From Gemmatimonadaceae bacterium (GTDB taxonomy: Bacteria > Gemmatimonadota > Gemmatimonadetes > Gemmatimonadales > Gemmatimonadaceae): DNA of 64,000 bases. Positions 9,288 to 20,400 of the stretch are shown one piece after another (positions within the stretch are counted from its first letter, which is position 1; every line of letters starts with the position of its first letter). Where the stretch lies: NCBI GenBank assembly GCA_020851035.1, contig JADZDM010000012.1:1-64000 (forward strand). The letters run 5' to 3'. The notes under the pieces were generated by a model that was not told the origin of the DNA, ran no database searches, and was given only the letters and a program-made list of their open reading frames with translations. The position numbers and the translations under genes were made by a program.

Positions 9288-10969
9288 CACGTCCTCCGCA
9301 TCTTCGTGAGGAAGTCGGTGACGGCCCGGTTCAGGCGCTCCGACTCGATGGAGAGGTTGCCGGCCGCGCTGCGGATGTTCTCGGCCGTGCGCCCGCCCTC
9401 GGCGGCCACCAGCGTCACGGTCGAGATACTCGAGCTCACCTCGGCGGTGCCGCGGGCCGCCTCGCCGACGTTGCGCGAGATCTCGCTGGTGGCGGCGTTC
9501 TGCTCCTCGACGGCACCGGCGATGGTGGTGGAGATCTCGTTGATCCTGTTGATCACCCCCGCGATGTCGCGGATGGCACTCACCGCCGATGCCGTCTCGG
9601 CCTGCACGCCGGCGATCTTGGTGCCGATCTCCTCGGTGGCGCGCGCCGTCTGGCGCGCGAGCTCCTTGACCTCGTTGGCCACCACGGCGAAGCCCTTACC
9701 CGCCTCGCCGGCACGCGCGGCCTCGATGGTGGCATTCAGCGCCAGCAGGTTGGTCTGCTGCGCGATCGACGTGATGACCTTCACCACCTGCCCGATCTCC
9801 TGGCTGGAGACGCCGAGCTTGGCCATCGTCTCGGTCGTCTCGGCGGCCTGGCGCACGGCGACCTGCGAGATCTGCGAGGCGTCCTGCACCCGGCCGGCGA
9901 TCTCCCGGATGCTGGCCGTGAGCTGTTCGGCGGAGCTGGCCACCGTCTGGACATTGCGCGTGGCCTGTTCCGATGCCGCCGCGACCGCCTGGGCCTGGCG
10001 CGTGGTCTCCTCGGACGACGCCGCCATGCCCTGGGCACTGGCCTCGAGTTCCGTGCTCGACGAGCTCACCACGCTCGCGATCGCCGCCACGGTGGACTCG
10101 AAGTCATCGGCCAGTCGGACCTGGTCCGAGACCACCGACCAGTTCACCATCGGGCCGACGTACGATCCCCCGGCGTCGTAGATCGCGACCGCCGTCAGGT
10201 CCAGCGTCTCGGGGCCGACGCGGATCCGCACGTTGTGCGGGAGGTTGCGGTCGGTGGCCAGCATCGCGCGCTGGTGTGCGGCATCCTTGTGGAAGATGTC
10301 GATCGACGATCCCACCACCCTGCTGGCCTTCACCGGGAGGTGTGCCTCGATCCGCGTCAGGGTCTCCAGCGAGGCCGGGTTGATGTACGTGATGTTGAAG
10401 TCGAGGTCGCAGAACATCAGGTTCACCTTCGCCGACTCCACCATCGGCTTGTAGAGCGCCATCTCGCGGCGGAGTCTCACCAGCGGCGTGACGTCGGTGG
10501 AGAACTCCACCACCCTGGTCACCCGCCCGGCGTGGTCGCGCACGGGATTGCAGGTGGCCTGGATCCAGACCTCACGCCCATCCTTGCCGATCCGCTTGCA
10601 CTCGGCGGCATCGGACTCCCCGCGGTTGAGCTTCGCCCAGAAGGCGCGGTACGCCTCCGAGGCGACGTGCTGCGGGTCCACGAACAGTGCGTGATGGCGC
10701 CCCTGGATCTCTGCCAGCGTGTAGCCGAGCAGGGCGAGGAAGTGCTGGTTCGCCGTCAGCACGGTGCCGTCGAGGTCGAACTCGATCACCGCCATCGATG
10801 TGCTGATCGCGGCGACCTTCGACTCCGCCTCGGCGAGTGCCGCGCTCAGGCGCAGTACCTCGCCGGCATCGCCGTCGGCGGGCAGCGTGATCGGGCGAGC
10901 CACGGCGCGGCTGCCCCGGGTCGGCTTGGTGGGGCGGGGGCTCGAAGACGGACGGCGATTCGTTGGCAT
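9287..10969 (-). CDS. Soluble chemoreceptor with two PAS domains
   Basis: A 560-residue receptor with no membrane helix, hence cytoplasmic. After a basic, proline-rich leader of about 30 residues, the first PAS domain (about 50-165) has the usual SMAVIEFDLDGTVLTAN and HHALFVDP pattern. A second PAS-like domain (about 175-280) follows, with MFCDLDFNITYIN. The rest is a methyl-accepting signalling coiled coil with the hairpin tip [18 protein letters not shown]. This is the Aer/BdlA layout; PAS domains of this kind may hold haem or flavin and sense redox, oxygen or light, but I see no residue that proves a cofactor. It sits between cheW and cheY, so it is the cognate receptor of this operon. Confidence 0.93.
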   Translation of the reverse strand: MPTNRRPSSSPRPTKPTRGSRAVARPITLPADGDAGEVLRLSAALAEAESKVAAISTSMAVIEFDLDGTVLTANQHFLALLGYTLAEIQGRHHALFVDPQHVASEAYRAFWAKLNRGESDAAECKRIGKDGREVWIQATCNPVRDHAGRVTRVVEFSTDVTPLVRLRREMALYKPMVESAKVNLMFCDLDFNITYINPASLETLTRIEAHLPVKASRVVGSSIDIFHKDAAHQRAMLATDRNLPHNVRIRVGPETLDLTAVAIYDAGGSYVGPMVNWSVVSDQVRLADDFESTVAAIASVVSSSSTELEASAQGMAASSEETTRQAQAVAAASEQATRNVQTVASSAEQLTASIREIAGRVQDASQISQVAVRQAAETTETMAKLGVSSQEIGQVVKVITSIAQQTNLLALNATIEAARAGEAGKGFAVVANEVKELARQTARATEEIGTKIAGVQAETASAVSAIRDIAGVINRINEISTTIAGAVEEQNAATSEISRNVGEAARGTAEVSSSISTVTLVAAEGGRTAENIRSAAGNLSIESERLNRAVTDFLTKMRRT

Positions 10970-11045
10970 GGTAGGGGTGGTGCGATGGGTGGATGGCGCT
11001 GGCTGCAGCAGCGACGGAGGGGAGGCGGTGTGCGTCGCGCCGCCG

Positions 11046-11516
11046 TCAGGGTGGTGGCGGATCGAGGCGGAGCACGTCGTGCACGTTCAGCACCAGCAGG
11101 AGCCCGGCCTCCTGCCGGATGATGCCGAGGCAGGCACTCCGCCAGCGGGAGTCGAGCGTGGGTGGGGGAGGCGCCACGTCCGCGGCGTCCACCGACAACA
11201 CGTCGCCCACCTCGTCCACCATGAAGGCGAACAGCTCACCGTCGTGGCGGACGACCACGTTCATGATCGCGGCGCCCGGCTCGCGCGGCGGCATGCGCAG
11301 GGTCGTGCGCAGGTCGAGCGCCGTCACGATCTGCCCGCGGAGGTTGAGGAACCCTGCGATGGCGTCCGGGGCGAGCGGCACGCAGGCGATCTGCATTGCC
11401 ACCAGGACCTCCTGCACGACCATGACCGGGATGCCCAACCATTGCCCGGCCAGCCGGAAGGTGACGTACTCCTGGTGCCCGGTGGTGGTGCGGGCGTCGG
11501 CCAGTGCAGCGCTCAT
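11046..11516 (-). CDS. cheW: Chemotaxis coupling protein CheW
   Basis: The adaptor that joins receptors to CheA; 156 residues, a single CheW (SH3-like) domain from YVTFRLAGQWLGIPV to LNVHDVLRL. The conserved FLNLRGQIVTALDLR segment lies at residues 56-70. The ATG at 11516 overlaps the cheA stop as ATGA and sets the start. A proline-rich tail ends the protein. A 76-base gap precedes the soluble receptor gene, still on the same strand. Confidence 0.94.
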   Translation of the reverse strand: MSAALADARTTTGHQEYVTFRLAGQWLGIPVMVVQEVLVAMQIACVPLAPDAIAGFLNLRGQIVTALDLRTTLRMPPREPGAAIMNVVVRHDGELFAFMVDEVGDVLSVDAADVAPPPPTLDSRWRSACLGIIRQEAGLLLVLNVHDVLRLDPPPP

Positions 11517-13750
11517 GGTGTCACCGCCGTCACCCGCGCCGCGGCGTCGGTGACATCGCCATCGCCGTGTGCGAGGCGCAGGAAGTGATCGGTGTCGATC
11601 ACCTCCGTGGCGCGGCCGCTCAGCACGGCCACACCCAGCACACCCGCGCGCGTCGCGCGCCGCTGCAGCACGAGCTGTTCCTCGACGATGTCGCGGATCG
11701 CGTCCACGGCGAGCCCCATCGTCCGGTGGCGGTCGCTGAAGACGATCACCGGGCGCGGGTCCATGCTGCGCATGTCCATCCCCGCGCGGGCGGCGACGAT
11801 GGGCATGAGGCTGCCCCGGTACTGCACGACGTGCTGGCCGTCCGCCTCCTCGAGGCTCGACAGCGGGAACTCCTCCAGTCGTGCGACCAGGGCGAGCGGC
11901 ACCGCCTGCAGGGCCCCCGCGCCGACCTCGAACAGCAGCACGCTCTCGGTGCCATGGGCCGTGGCGGCATCCCGCGCGCGCTGTGCCGCGGCGGCGGCCT
12001 GCCCGTCGCCCGCGCGCGGATCGTGCACCACCCGCGCCATGTCGGCCAGCCCGGCGGTGTCGAGGATCATGATCACGCGCCCGTCTCCCGTGATGGTGCA
12101 CCCGGTGTAGGCGCTGAGGTGCTTGACCAGCCGGCCCACCGGCTTCACCACGATCTCCTGGGTGTCGAAGACCTCGGCCACCACCAGCCCGAAGCGCACC
12201 TCGCCCACCTGGCAGACGACGATGTTGCAGGCGTCCATCTCGTCCTCGTCTCCGAGCGCCAGGATGGTGCGCAGGCTGACCAGCGGGAGCAGCGTGTCGC
12301 GGAGGCGATAGAATCGGGTGCCGTGCACCTGCTCGATGAGGGAGGCCTGCTCCTCGGTCACGCGCACCAGCTCCACGATCCCGATCTGTGGCACCGCGAA
12401 CGTCTCGCCGGCGGTGCCGACGAGCAGCGCGGAGATGATGGCGAGCGTGAGCGGGATCTTGATGCGGACGAGGGTGCCGGCGCCGACGGTGGACGCCAGC
12501 TCGACGGTGCCGCCGATGCCCTCGATGTTGCTGCGGACGACATCCATGCCGACGCCGCGGCCCGACACGTTCGTGACCACTTCCGCGGTGGAGAAGCCGG
12601 GCTCGAAGATCAGCCGCAGCACCTGCGCCTCCGACAGGGAATCGGCGGCCTCGGCGCGCACCAGGCCGCGTTCCACCGCCTTGCGCCGGATCCGGTTCGC
12701 GTCGATGCCCGCGCCGTCGTCACGGATCTCGATCAGCACGTGACCGCCCTCGTGCCGTGCCGAGAGGTGGATCGTGCCGCCCGCCGGCTTGCCCGCGGCG
12801 ACCCGCACGGTCGCCGGTTCGATGCCGTGGTCCGCGGAGTTGCGCACCATGTGCGTGAGGGGATCGGTGATCGCCTGCAGGATCTGCCGGTCGAGCTCCG
12901 TCTCGGCGCCGTGCATCTCGAGGGTGATCGCCCGGCCGCTGGAGTTCGACAGGTCGCGCACCAGCCGCGGCAGCTTCGTCCAGGCATTGCCGATGGGCTG
13001 CATGCGGGTCTTCATCACCGCCTCGAGCAGCTCGGTCGTGACCCGGTCCAGCTGCTGCACCGGCTTGCTGAAGGGTGACTCCTCGTTGGATGCGGCGAGC
13101 TGCAGCAGCTGGTTGCGCCCGAGCGCGAGCTCCCCCACGAGGTTCATCAGCTTGTCGAGCACGTCGATGCCGACTCGCAGTGTGCTGTCGGCAACGGCGT
13201 GGTGCGGGTCACCGGCGCCGTCACCGGAGCCGCGTCGTTCGATCCCGTCCCATCCCCCCCGGCCGGCGGACGTCGGCGCGTCGGCCGGCGCTGAAGGCAC
13301 CACCACTGGCAGGGGCAGCGGGACGAGCGGCGCGATCAGGACGTCCGGCACCGGCGCGGCGGCGGCGCTCCCGGTGGGGGCGATCCAGCGCTCGAGCGTG
13401 GCGATCAGGGCGCTGTCATCACCGGTCGGCTCCACCTCGTCGGCCGCCAGCCGTGCGAGCACCGCCTTGATGCAGTCCACCGCCGCGAGCACGTCGCCGA
13501 TCAGCGCCGGCGTCACCTCCAGCCGGCCCGCGCGCAGCGCATCGAGCACGTTCTCGGCCGCGTGTGCCACGCCTTCGAGCCGCGGCAGCCCGAGAAAGCC
13601 ACAGGTGCCCTTCATGGTGTGGATCGTGCGAAAGACGCCGTGCAGTCGCGCGGTGTCGTGCGGCGTGCGTTCGAGCTCGACGATGTCGTTGTCGAGCTTC
13701 GCCAGGTTCTCGTTGCTCTCCGTGAGGAAGTCCTGCAGAAGGTCGTCCAT
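11513..13750 (-). CDS. cheA: Chemotaxis histidine kinase CheA with duplicated CheW-like domain
   Basis: The autophosphorylating kinase of the array. From the ATG at 13750 it has 745 residues. The HPt domain carries the phospho-His at residue 44 (TIHTMKGTCGFLG). A Pro-rich linker follows, without an obvious P2 CheY-docking domain. Dimerisation (DKLMNLVGELALGRNQ) and ATPase (HMVRNSADHGIE, RDDGAGID, GRGVGMDVV) regions come next, then a first CheW-like domain. A second CheW-like module occupies roughly the last 130 residues (VLLFEVGAG to VIDTDHFL). A longer start at 13858 would add 36 residues unlike HPt domains. It heads the che operon and is divergent from the BLUF gene. Confidence 0.94.
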   Translation of the reverse strand: MDDLLQDFLTESNENLAKLDNDIVELERTPHDTARLHGVFRTIHTMKGTCGFLGLPRLEGVAHAAENVLDALRAGRLEVTPALIGDVLAAVDCIKAVLARLAADEVEPTGDDSALIATLERWIAPTGSAAAAPVPDVLIAPLVPLPLPVVVPSAPADAPTSAGRGGWDGIERRGSGDGAGDPHHAVADSTLRVGIDVLDKLMNLVGELALGRNQLLQLAASNEESPFSKPVQQLDRVTTELLEAVMKTRMQPIGNAWTKLPRLVRDLSNSSGRAITLEMHGAETELDRQILQAITDPLTHMVRNSADHGIEPATVRVAAGKPAGGTIHLSARHEGGHVLIEIRDDGAGIDANRIRRKAVERGLVRAEAADSLSEAQVLRLIFEPGFSTAEVVTNVSGRGVGMDVVRSNIEGIGGTVELASTVGAGTLVRIKIPLTLAIISALLVGTAGETFAVPQIGIVELVRVTEEQASLIEQVHGTRFYRLRDTLLPLVSLRTILALGDEDEMDACNIVVCQVGEVRFGLVVAEVFDTQEIVVKPVGRLVKHLSAYTGCTITGDGRVIMILDTAGLADMARVVHDPRAGDGQAAAAAQRARDAATAHGTESVLLFEVGAGALQAVPLALVARLEEFPLSSLEEADGQHVVQYRGSLMPIVAARAGMDMRSMDPRPVIVFSDRHRTMGLAVDAIRDIVEEQLVLQRRATRAGVLGVAVLSGRATEVIDTDHFLRLAHGDGDVTDAAARVTAVTP

Positions 13751-13889
13751 GTGGGTGACGGAGATGAGATTCGGTGTGCTGACCTGTACGAGGCTCGTCC
13801 CTTGTCCGGGGTTCTTGATTGTTGGGAAAGTCTTGTAAACAGAGGGTTCGGCCTGCATGAGTGGCCCGTAATCCGCGTGCGCAGTTCTG

Positions 13890-13925
13890 GTATCACCTTG
13901 AGCCCTGACGTATCAGCGCCGATAC
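13890..13925. promoter_or_regulatory. GTATC repeats upstream of the BLUF gene, possible operator
   Basis: GTATCA occurs at 13890 and 13910, exactly 20 bases apart, and the second copy forms a near-palindrome with GATAC ending at 13925 (GTATCAGCGCCGATAC). The group ends eight bases before the BLUF start codon, inside the divergent cheA/BLUF intergenic region. This is where a repressor or activator controlling one or both genes could bind. No consensus promoter is obvious. Binding is inference. Confidence 0.35.
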
Positions 13926-13933
13926 TGTGGGCC

Positions 13934-14389
13934 ATGCAACTCATCCGACTGATCTACTCGAGCAAGGCCAGCGCGGGCATCGGATACGAGGACCTCCTCC
14001 GCATCCGGACGACCGCGGTCGCGCACAACCGGGAGCAGCACATCTGCGGGGTGCTCTGCTTCGGTGCCGGTGTGTTCCTGCAGGCGCTCGAGGGCGAGCG
14101 CGGCGAGGTGAACCGGCTCTACAACCGCATCGTGACCGACCCGCGGCACAGTGACCCGCAGGTGATGAGCGCCGAGCCGATCTCGGCGCTGAGCTTCCTC
14201 GACTGGTCCATGAAGCTGGTGAGCTGGGACGAGGCGTACACGCCGCATCGTCGTGAGCTCATGCTGAAGCTGCTCGGGATGACGGCCTTCGACCCGGCGG
14301 AGATGACCGGGCCGCAGGCGTACCACTTCCTGCGTGAGCTGTCCGTGCACGAACGCCGGATCACCTCGTCGAACCCGGTCGTCGCGTAG
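13934..14389 (+). CDS. BLUF-domain blue-light sensing flavoprotein
   Basis: A short BLUF protein of 151 residues: an FAD-binding blue-light photoreceptor domain with a C-terminal helical cap and no fused output domain. Key residues align without gaps to AppA of Rhodobacter: Tyr8, Asn32, Gln50, Trp91 and Met93 match AppA Tyr21, Asn45, Gln63, Trp104 and Met106, each shifted by 13. These residues make the light-switched hydrogen-bond network around the flavin. The start ATG at 13934 is at the first beta strand; an open frame upstream is antisense to cheA. Short BLUF proteins act through partner proteins. It is divergent from cheA and convergent with ndvB (24-base gap). Confidence 0.93.
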   Translation: MQLIRLIYSSKASAGIGYEDLLRIRTTAVAHNREQHICGVLCFGAGVFLQALEGERGEVNRLYNRIVTDPRHSDPQVMSAEPISALSFLDWSMKLVSWDEAYTPHRRELMLKLLGMTAFDPAEMTGPQAYHFLRELSVHERRITSSNPVVA

Positions 14390-14413
14390 CGCCCCGGCCT
14401 CGTCGTCTTCGCG

Positions 14414-17400
14414 CTACCCCTCCACCGGGTGCGGCTCGACCACGACGAGATGCGCCGCGCCGTCGTCCACGAGCGGAATCTCGCCCTGCGGGTGCGGGAT
14501 GCTGTCGATCGTCACCCGCGCTCCCTGCGTGCGCACGAGCGATGGCCGGCGGACCTCGATGTGGTAGGTCGTCGTGCCGAAGCGGTAGTCGACGGTGAAC
14601 GTCGGCCATGCCGCCGGTACGCAGGGGACGACGCGCAGCCGGCTGCCCTCGCGCTGCAGCCCCAGGATGGACTCGAGCCCCACGCGGTACATCCAGCTCG
14701 CCGACCCGGTGTACCAGGTCCAGCCTCCGCGCCCGACGTGCAACGGTGACGTGTAGACGTCCGCCACCACCACGTATGGTTCCACCTTGTACCGCGCCAC
14801 ACCGGCAGCGGAGTCCGTGCGCGTGAGCGGATTCAGCATGGCGAACAGCTCGAATGCCCGGTCGCCCTCGCCCTGCATCGCGGTGGCGAGCACGGCCCAC
14901 AGCGCCGCATGCGTGTACTGCCCGCCATTCTCGCGCACGCCCGGCACGTACCCGCGAATGTACCCGGGATCATCCTCCCCCTTGTCGAAGGGCGGCGTGA
15001 GGAGCTGGATGATGCGGTCGTGCTCGCGGATGAGCTGGTCCTGCATCGCCGACATCGCCAGCGCCGCCCGGTCCGGCGGGGCAGCACCGGAGATCACCGC
15101 CCAGCTCTGCGCGATGGCATCGATGCGACACTCGGCGCTCGACGCGGAACCCATCGGGCGGCCGTTGTCATAGTAGGCGCGCCGGTACCACGCACCGTCC
15201 CAGCCGCCCTCCTCGGCGGCCGCCGCGTATGCGTCCGCCTGCGCCCGCATCCACGCTGCCTCGGGACTGTCCCCGCGTGCGTCTGCCAGCGCCGCGAAAC
15301 TGCGCAGCGTGCGGATCAGGAACCAGGCCAGCCACACGCTTTCGCCGCGGCCCTCCGCACCCACCAGGCTCATGCCGTCGTTCCAGTCCCCGGTGCCGAT
15401 CAGCGGCAGGCCGTGCGCCCCCGTGGTGCAGGCGCGACGCAGCGCGCGCCGGCAATGCTCGTAGACGCTCCCATGCTCCTCCGTCGGGTGCGGCAGGTCG
15501 TAGAGCTCGTGCTCGCCCTCCGCGAGTTCCCGCATTGTCAGGAACGGGACATACTCCTCGAGGAGCGAGCTGTCGCCGGTGACCGTGACGTAGTGATGCA
15601 CGACGTACGGCAGCCACGCGAGGTCATCGGAGAACCGCGTCCGCACGCCGCGCCCGCTGTGTGCGTGCCACCAGTGCTGCACGTCGCCCTGCACGAACTG
15701 TCGCGCGGTGGCGCGCAGGATGTGCTCGCGGGCCACCCCCGGCTCGGCGTGGAGGAGCGCCATCGTGTCCTGGAGCTGGTCGCGGAACCCGAACGCGCCG
15801 CTGCTCTGGTAGAGGCCCGTGCGCGCCCACATCCGGCAGCCGAGCGCCTGGTACAGCGCCCACTTGTTCAGCATCGCATCGAACGCCGGGTCCGGCGTGG
15901 TCACCCGCACCGCGGAGAGACGGTGCGCCCAGGCCTCGACGCTGGTGGCGATTGCCGCCGCGGCGGCGGGTGCCGGTCGCAGCGTCCGGAGCAGGTCCCG
16001 CGCGCGACCCTCGTCGGAGGCCGCGCCGAGCAAGACGGTCACCTCGCGGGTCTCGCCGGCGGCGAGCAGCACGGTGCATTGCAGCGCCGCGCACGGATCG
16101 AGTCCCACCCCGTTGGCGCCGTCGAGCGCCTTCCGCGACAGCCCGGCCGGTGCGGCGAGGCGGCCGTTGCGACCCAGGAACCCGAGGCGGTCCGCCGTGA
16201 AGCTCGCGACCGGCTCGCTCACGGACAGGAATGCCGTCCAGCTGGCGAAGAGCGGGTCGAAGTGGTTGAAGGCGAAGATGGCCTGGTGCTCGGCCACGTA
16301 CCGCGTGCGCACCTGGTGCTGCGAGCTGTCGCGCCGCGCACCGAGCGTCCACTCGGCGTAGGCGGTGACCGTGATGCGGCGGGGGTGCGCCGTCGTGTTG
16401 GTCAGGGACAGCGTCGAGACCTTGACGGCCGCATCGGTCGGGGTGCCGAGCCGCAGCGTGGTGCACACGCCATCATGGTCGTGCTCGAACGTCGATGCGC
16501 CCGGTTCGTGCAGCACGCGATACGTGCCGTCGCCGTCCACCGGCGCCGGTGTCGCGCTCCAGAGGTCGCCGGTCTCGTCGTCCTGCAGGTAGATCGCGTC
16601 GCTCACCGGATCGCAGACAGGATCGTTGTGCCAGGGGGTGAGCCGGTAGAAGTAGGCGTTCTCCGCCCACGTGCACCCTGCGCCGCGTTCCGTGACCAGG
16701 AAGCCGCCGTGCGGATTGGCGATCACGTTGGCCCACGGAGCCGGCGGCAGGTGCCCGTTGCCCACGGTGATGCGGTAGTTGTCTTCCTGATCCAGTCCGC
16801 CGTAGCCGTTCGCGAACCGGAGCGTTGGAGCGCGGCGTTCGACGGCCACCGGCACGGTGCGGGTCCGCGCGGACCGTGGCATCAGCGGCTCCACCAGCGG
16901 ACGCAACGCGGAGACGATCGAGGCCAGCGGCCCGGCACGATCCTGCGCCGGCACCAGCGTGGCGGGCGTGGTGCGCTCGATCGAGCGCGTCGTGACCACC
17001 GACGGCAGGAGGGTCGGTACGTCGATCGTGCTCGCGTCCGCGTTGGCGAGCACGCGAGCCAGCGATCGCCCGTCGCAGGTCACCTGGACGCGGGCGCTGG
17101 CGGAGAGCAGCAGGAGGTCCTCGGCGCCGAACAGCTCGCGGCGACGGATGAAGACGCCGCCGGCTCGGTCCATCAGCGAGGCATCGTCGGCGGCGACGGT
17201 CGCCTCCGTGATCGCGTCGCGCAGCTCCTGCAGGTAGTCGTAGGCGTGGGCATTGATCACCACCAGGTCCACCGTCAGTCCGCGCTGGCGCCAGTACCGG
17301 TGCGCCACGAACAGCTCGCGCAGCGTCGGCAGCCCCTCCATCCGGTCGATCGTCGCCAGCACGATCGGGTGGTCGCCGGGAATGCCGTGCGCCCAGAGCA

Positions 17401-20400
17401 GCGGCTGCGAGCCACGGCTCCGGCGCAGCTCGTCGTGCGGCGGCGCCAGCGAGCCACCGAGGTAGAGCAGCTGGGTGGCGATCTCCTGGAACACGGCGGC
17501 GTTGGCCGGCGTGATCCCTTGCTCGCGCAGCTCGATCTGCGTCGACGTCCAGGCGAAGTCGAGGGCGCGCTGCGCAGCATGCGAGTCGTGGTAGCGGCCG
17601 GCGAGCTCGAAGGCGCCGGCGCGCGTGGTCGCCACGAGGGTCGTGAACGCCACGCTCACCGACTGGCCCGGTGCCACGTGCACGCGGGTGCGCAGCGAGA
17701 GGATGGGGTCCAGCACCGGGCCGGTGGTGCCCGGCAGTGGTCCGCGGGCCGCCATCGCGGCGGGCGCGCGAAGGGTGCGGCCGCGGCCGATGAACCGGGC
17801 GCGGTCCGTCTCGCAGCTCACCTCGCCGATCCGCTCGCGACCCGCGTCCACCACGTGCACGCACCAGAGCGGCACCTCCGCGTGGCTGCGTGGGCGCCGG
17901 GCGGCGGTGAGTGCGGTGCACCACCCGTGCCACTCGGTTTCCATGAACAGGTTCGAGAACGCCGGGTGCGCCGCGTCCGACGCCTGCGTGTTCATCACCA
18001 CCTCGGCATAGCTCGTGAGCTCGATGTCGCGTCCTTCGCGCCCGAAGTTCGTGAGGGTGACGCGCCGGACCTCGGCGGAGTCCGCCGGGACCACGGTGAT
18101 CTCGGTGCGGGTCTCGATGTCGCCATCCATCCGGCGCAGCGTGACGCGGTCCGACGCCAGCCAGGCGTGGCTCGAGTCGGCGGGATGCCCGACCGGCTGC
18201 TGGGCGGTGGACCAGGTGGTGCCGGTGGTCAGGTCGTGCACGTAGCAGAACTGGCCCGCGTCGTCACAGGTGCTGTCGGCACGCCAGCGGGTCACGGCGA
18301 TGTCGCGGTAGCGGCTGAATCCGCTGCCGTTGTGGTTCAGCATCACCGTGTAGGGCACGGACCCGAGCAACGCGATGCGGGGGGCCGACACCTGTTGGGT
18401 GTCGACCTCGCGCACCACTGGCCGGTCCGCCTCGACCTGCGGCCGCACGTCATCCGGCGGCGTGGCTTGCGCCGGCTGCATCACCAGGCGTCGCGGCACG
18501 GCCTCGTGCAGCAGCAGCTCCACCGCCTTCACCATCGCGTCGGCGTGGAAGCGCTCCTGCCAGATGTCGGCGTGGAGCACGTTCGTGAAGGCCACCAGTG
18601 ACATCCCGACGTGGTGCGCGAAGTACGACCGCACGAAGGCCAGCTTTTCGCCGGGCGCCGGCCGCGTGTAGTCCAGCGCGTCGCAGAAGCCGTAGTCGCC
18701 GAGCGCGCCCATCGACTCCAGCGCGCGCAGGTTGGCGAGCGCGCGGCCAGGGGTCACCAGCGTTGCGAGCGCCGTGGCGTACGGCGCGATGACGAGGTCA
18801 CGCGCCAGCCCGCGCTTCAGGGCGAGGTCGGGGATGCCGAAGGCGCGGTACTGGTACGTCTGGTGGCGGTCGCGGATGTTCCAGGCACTCTCGCTGATGC
18901 CCCACGGCACCCCGCGCAGGCGGGCGTAGGCGATGTGCCGGGCGATCACCGCGTCGTACGTCTGCGCGAGGAGCGTGTGGGGCAGGGAGCGCATCACCAG
19001 CGCCGGCATCAGGTACTCGAACATGCTGCCGCTCCACGACACCAGCGCCGTCTCGCCGACGGTGCGGCTCAGCGCGCGCCCCAGGCGGAACCAGTGCTCG
19101 ATCGGCACGTCGTTCCGCGCGATGGCGATGAAGCTGGCCAGCCGTGCCTCCGAGGCCAGGAGGTCGGAGTACGACTCGTCCGGCGTGAAGCTCTCGGGGT
19201 GGTACCCGATGGTGAACAGCTTCCGCTCGGCGTCGTAGAGGAACGAAAACTCCATCTCGTTCACGAACGCCCACGCGTCGCCAGCCAGCTGCAGCAGGCG
19301 CGGCTGCAGGGCCGGTTCCGCCAGACCGTAGGCGAGGCAGGCCTGGCGCAGCGCCAGCAGGTGGCCCGCGATGTTGCCGCTGTCCACCGTGCTGACGTAG
19401 TGCGGCTCGAGCACCTGCAGCGTCTCGAGGTCGTACCAGTTGTAGAAGTGCCCGTGGTAGCGGCGCAGCGTGGCCATCGTCGCCATGGTGCGCTCCAGCC
19501 GCGCGGTCATCTCGGCCGGCGCGATGAGCCCCAGGTCACACGCGCTCACGGTCGCCAGCAGTTGCAGCCCGATGTTCGTCGGCGAGGTGCGCATCGCCAC
19601 CACCGTCACCGGCTCGGTCTGGATGTTGTCGGGGGCCAGCCAGTGCGTCTCCGCCGTCACCAGCGCATCGAAGAAGTGCCAGTGCACCGCCGCGTACTGC
19701 GCGACCGTGGCCCGCATCGCGTCGGTCAGCGGCCGCCGTTCCTCCATCGTCGGCCGGCTGAGGCGCGCCATCAGCCAGGGGGCCAGCATCCAGCCCGTCA
19801 CCAGGAGCGCCATCAGGAAGGCCACGAACTGGAGGGACCGCAGCTCCAGTCCCATCGCCCGCTGCCGCGCGACCCCGTTCCACGTCACGAGCAGCATCGT
19901 GACCGCCACGAACGCCAGGCTGCCGCGCATCGCGCGCCAGGTGGCGCCCCCCACGTCGGTCACGCTGCGCTGCACCAGCTGGGCCGACTGCCACTCCAGC
20001 AGGTGCCGTCGCGAGACCAGCAGGCGGTGGAGCGTGCGCACGATGGCATCGGCAGACACGAGCGCCTGGTGCGGCAGCGTGACGACCGCCACGATCGCCT
20101 GGTCCAGGCTCACGGCGGCGTCCTGGAGCACCGCCTCGTAGTAGGCACGCCACGACTTGTCGCGCGGCGGGCGGAGGGCGGCCAGCAGCAGCGCCGTCGC
20201 CCACGGCGCGACGATCGCGCCCAGCCCGAGCAGAGTCCAGCGCAGCATCGAGCCGGGCAGGATCGTCCAGCCGCCGAGCAGGAAGAGCAGCTGCGACAGC
20301 TCCACCGTGCTGCGCCGGAGGTTGTCGACGATCTTCCAGCGCGACACCAGCGACAGCCGGTTGCGCTCCGGTCCCGCCGGCCCCGGCACCGTGCGCCGCA

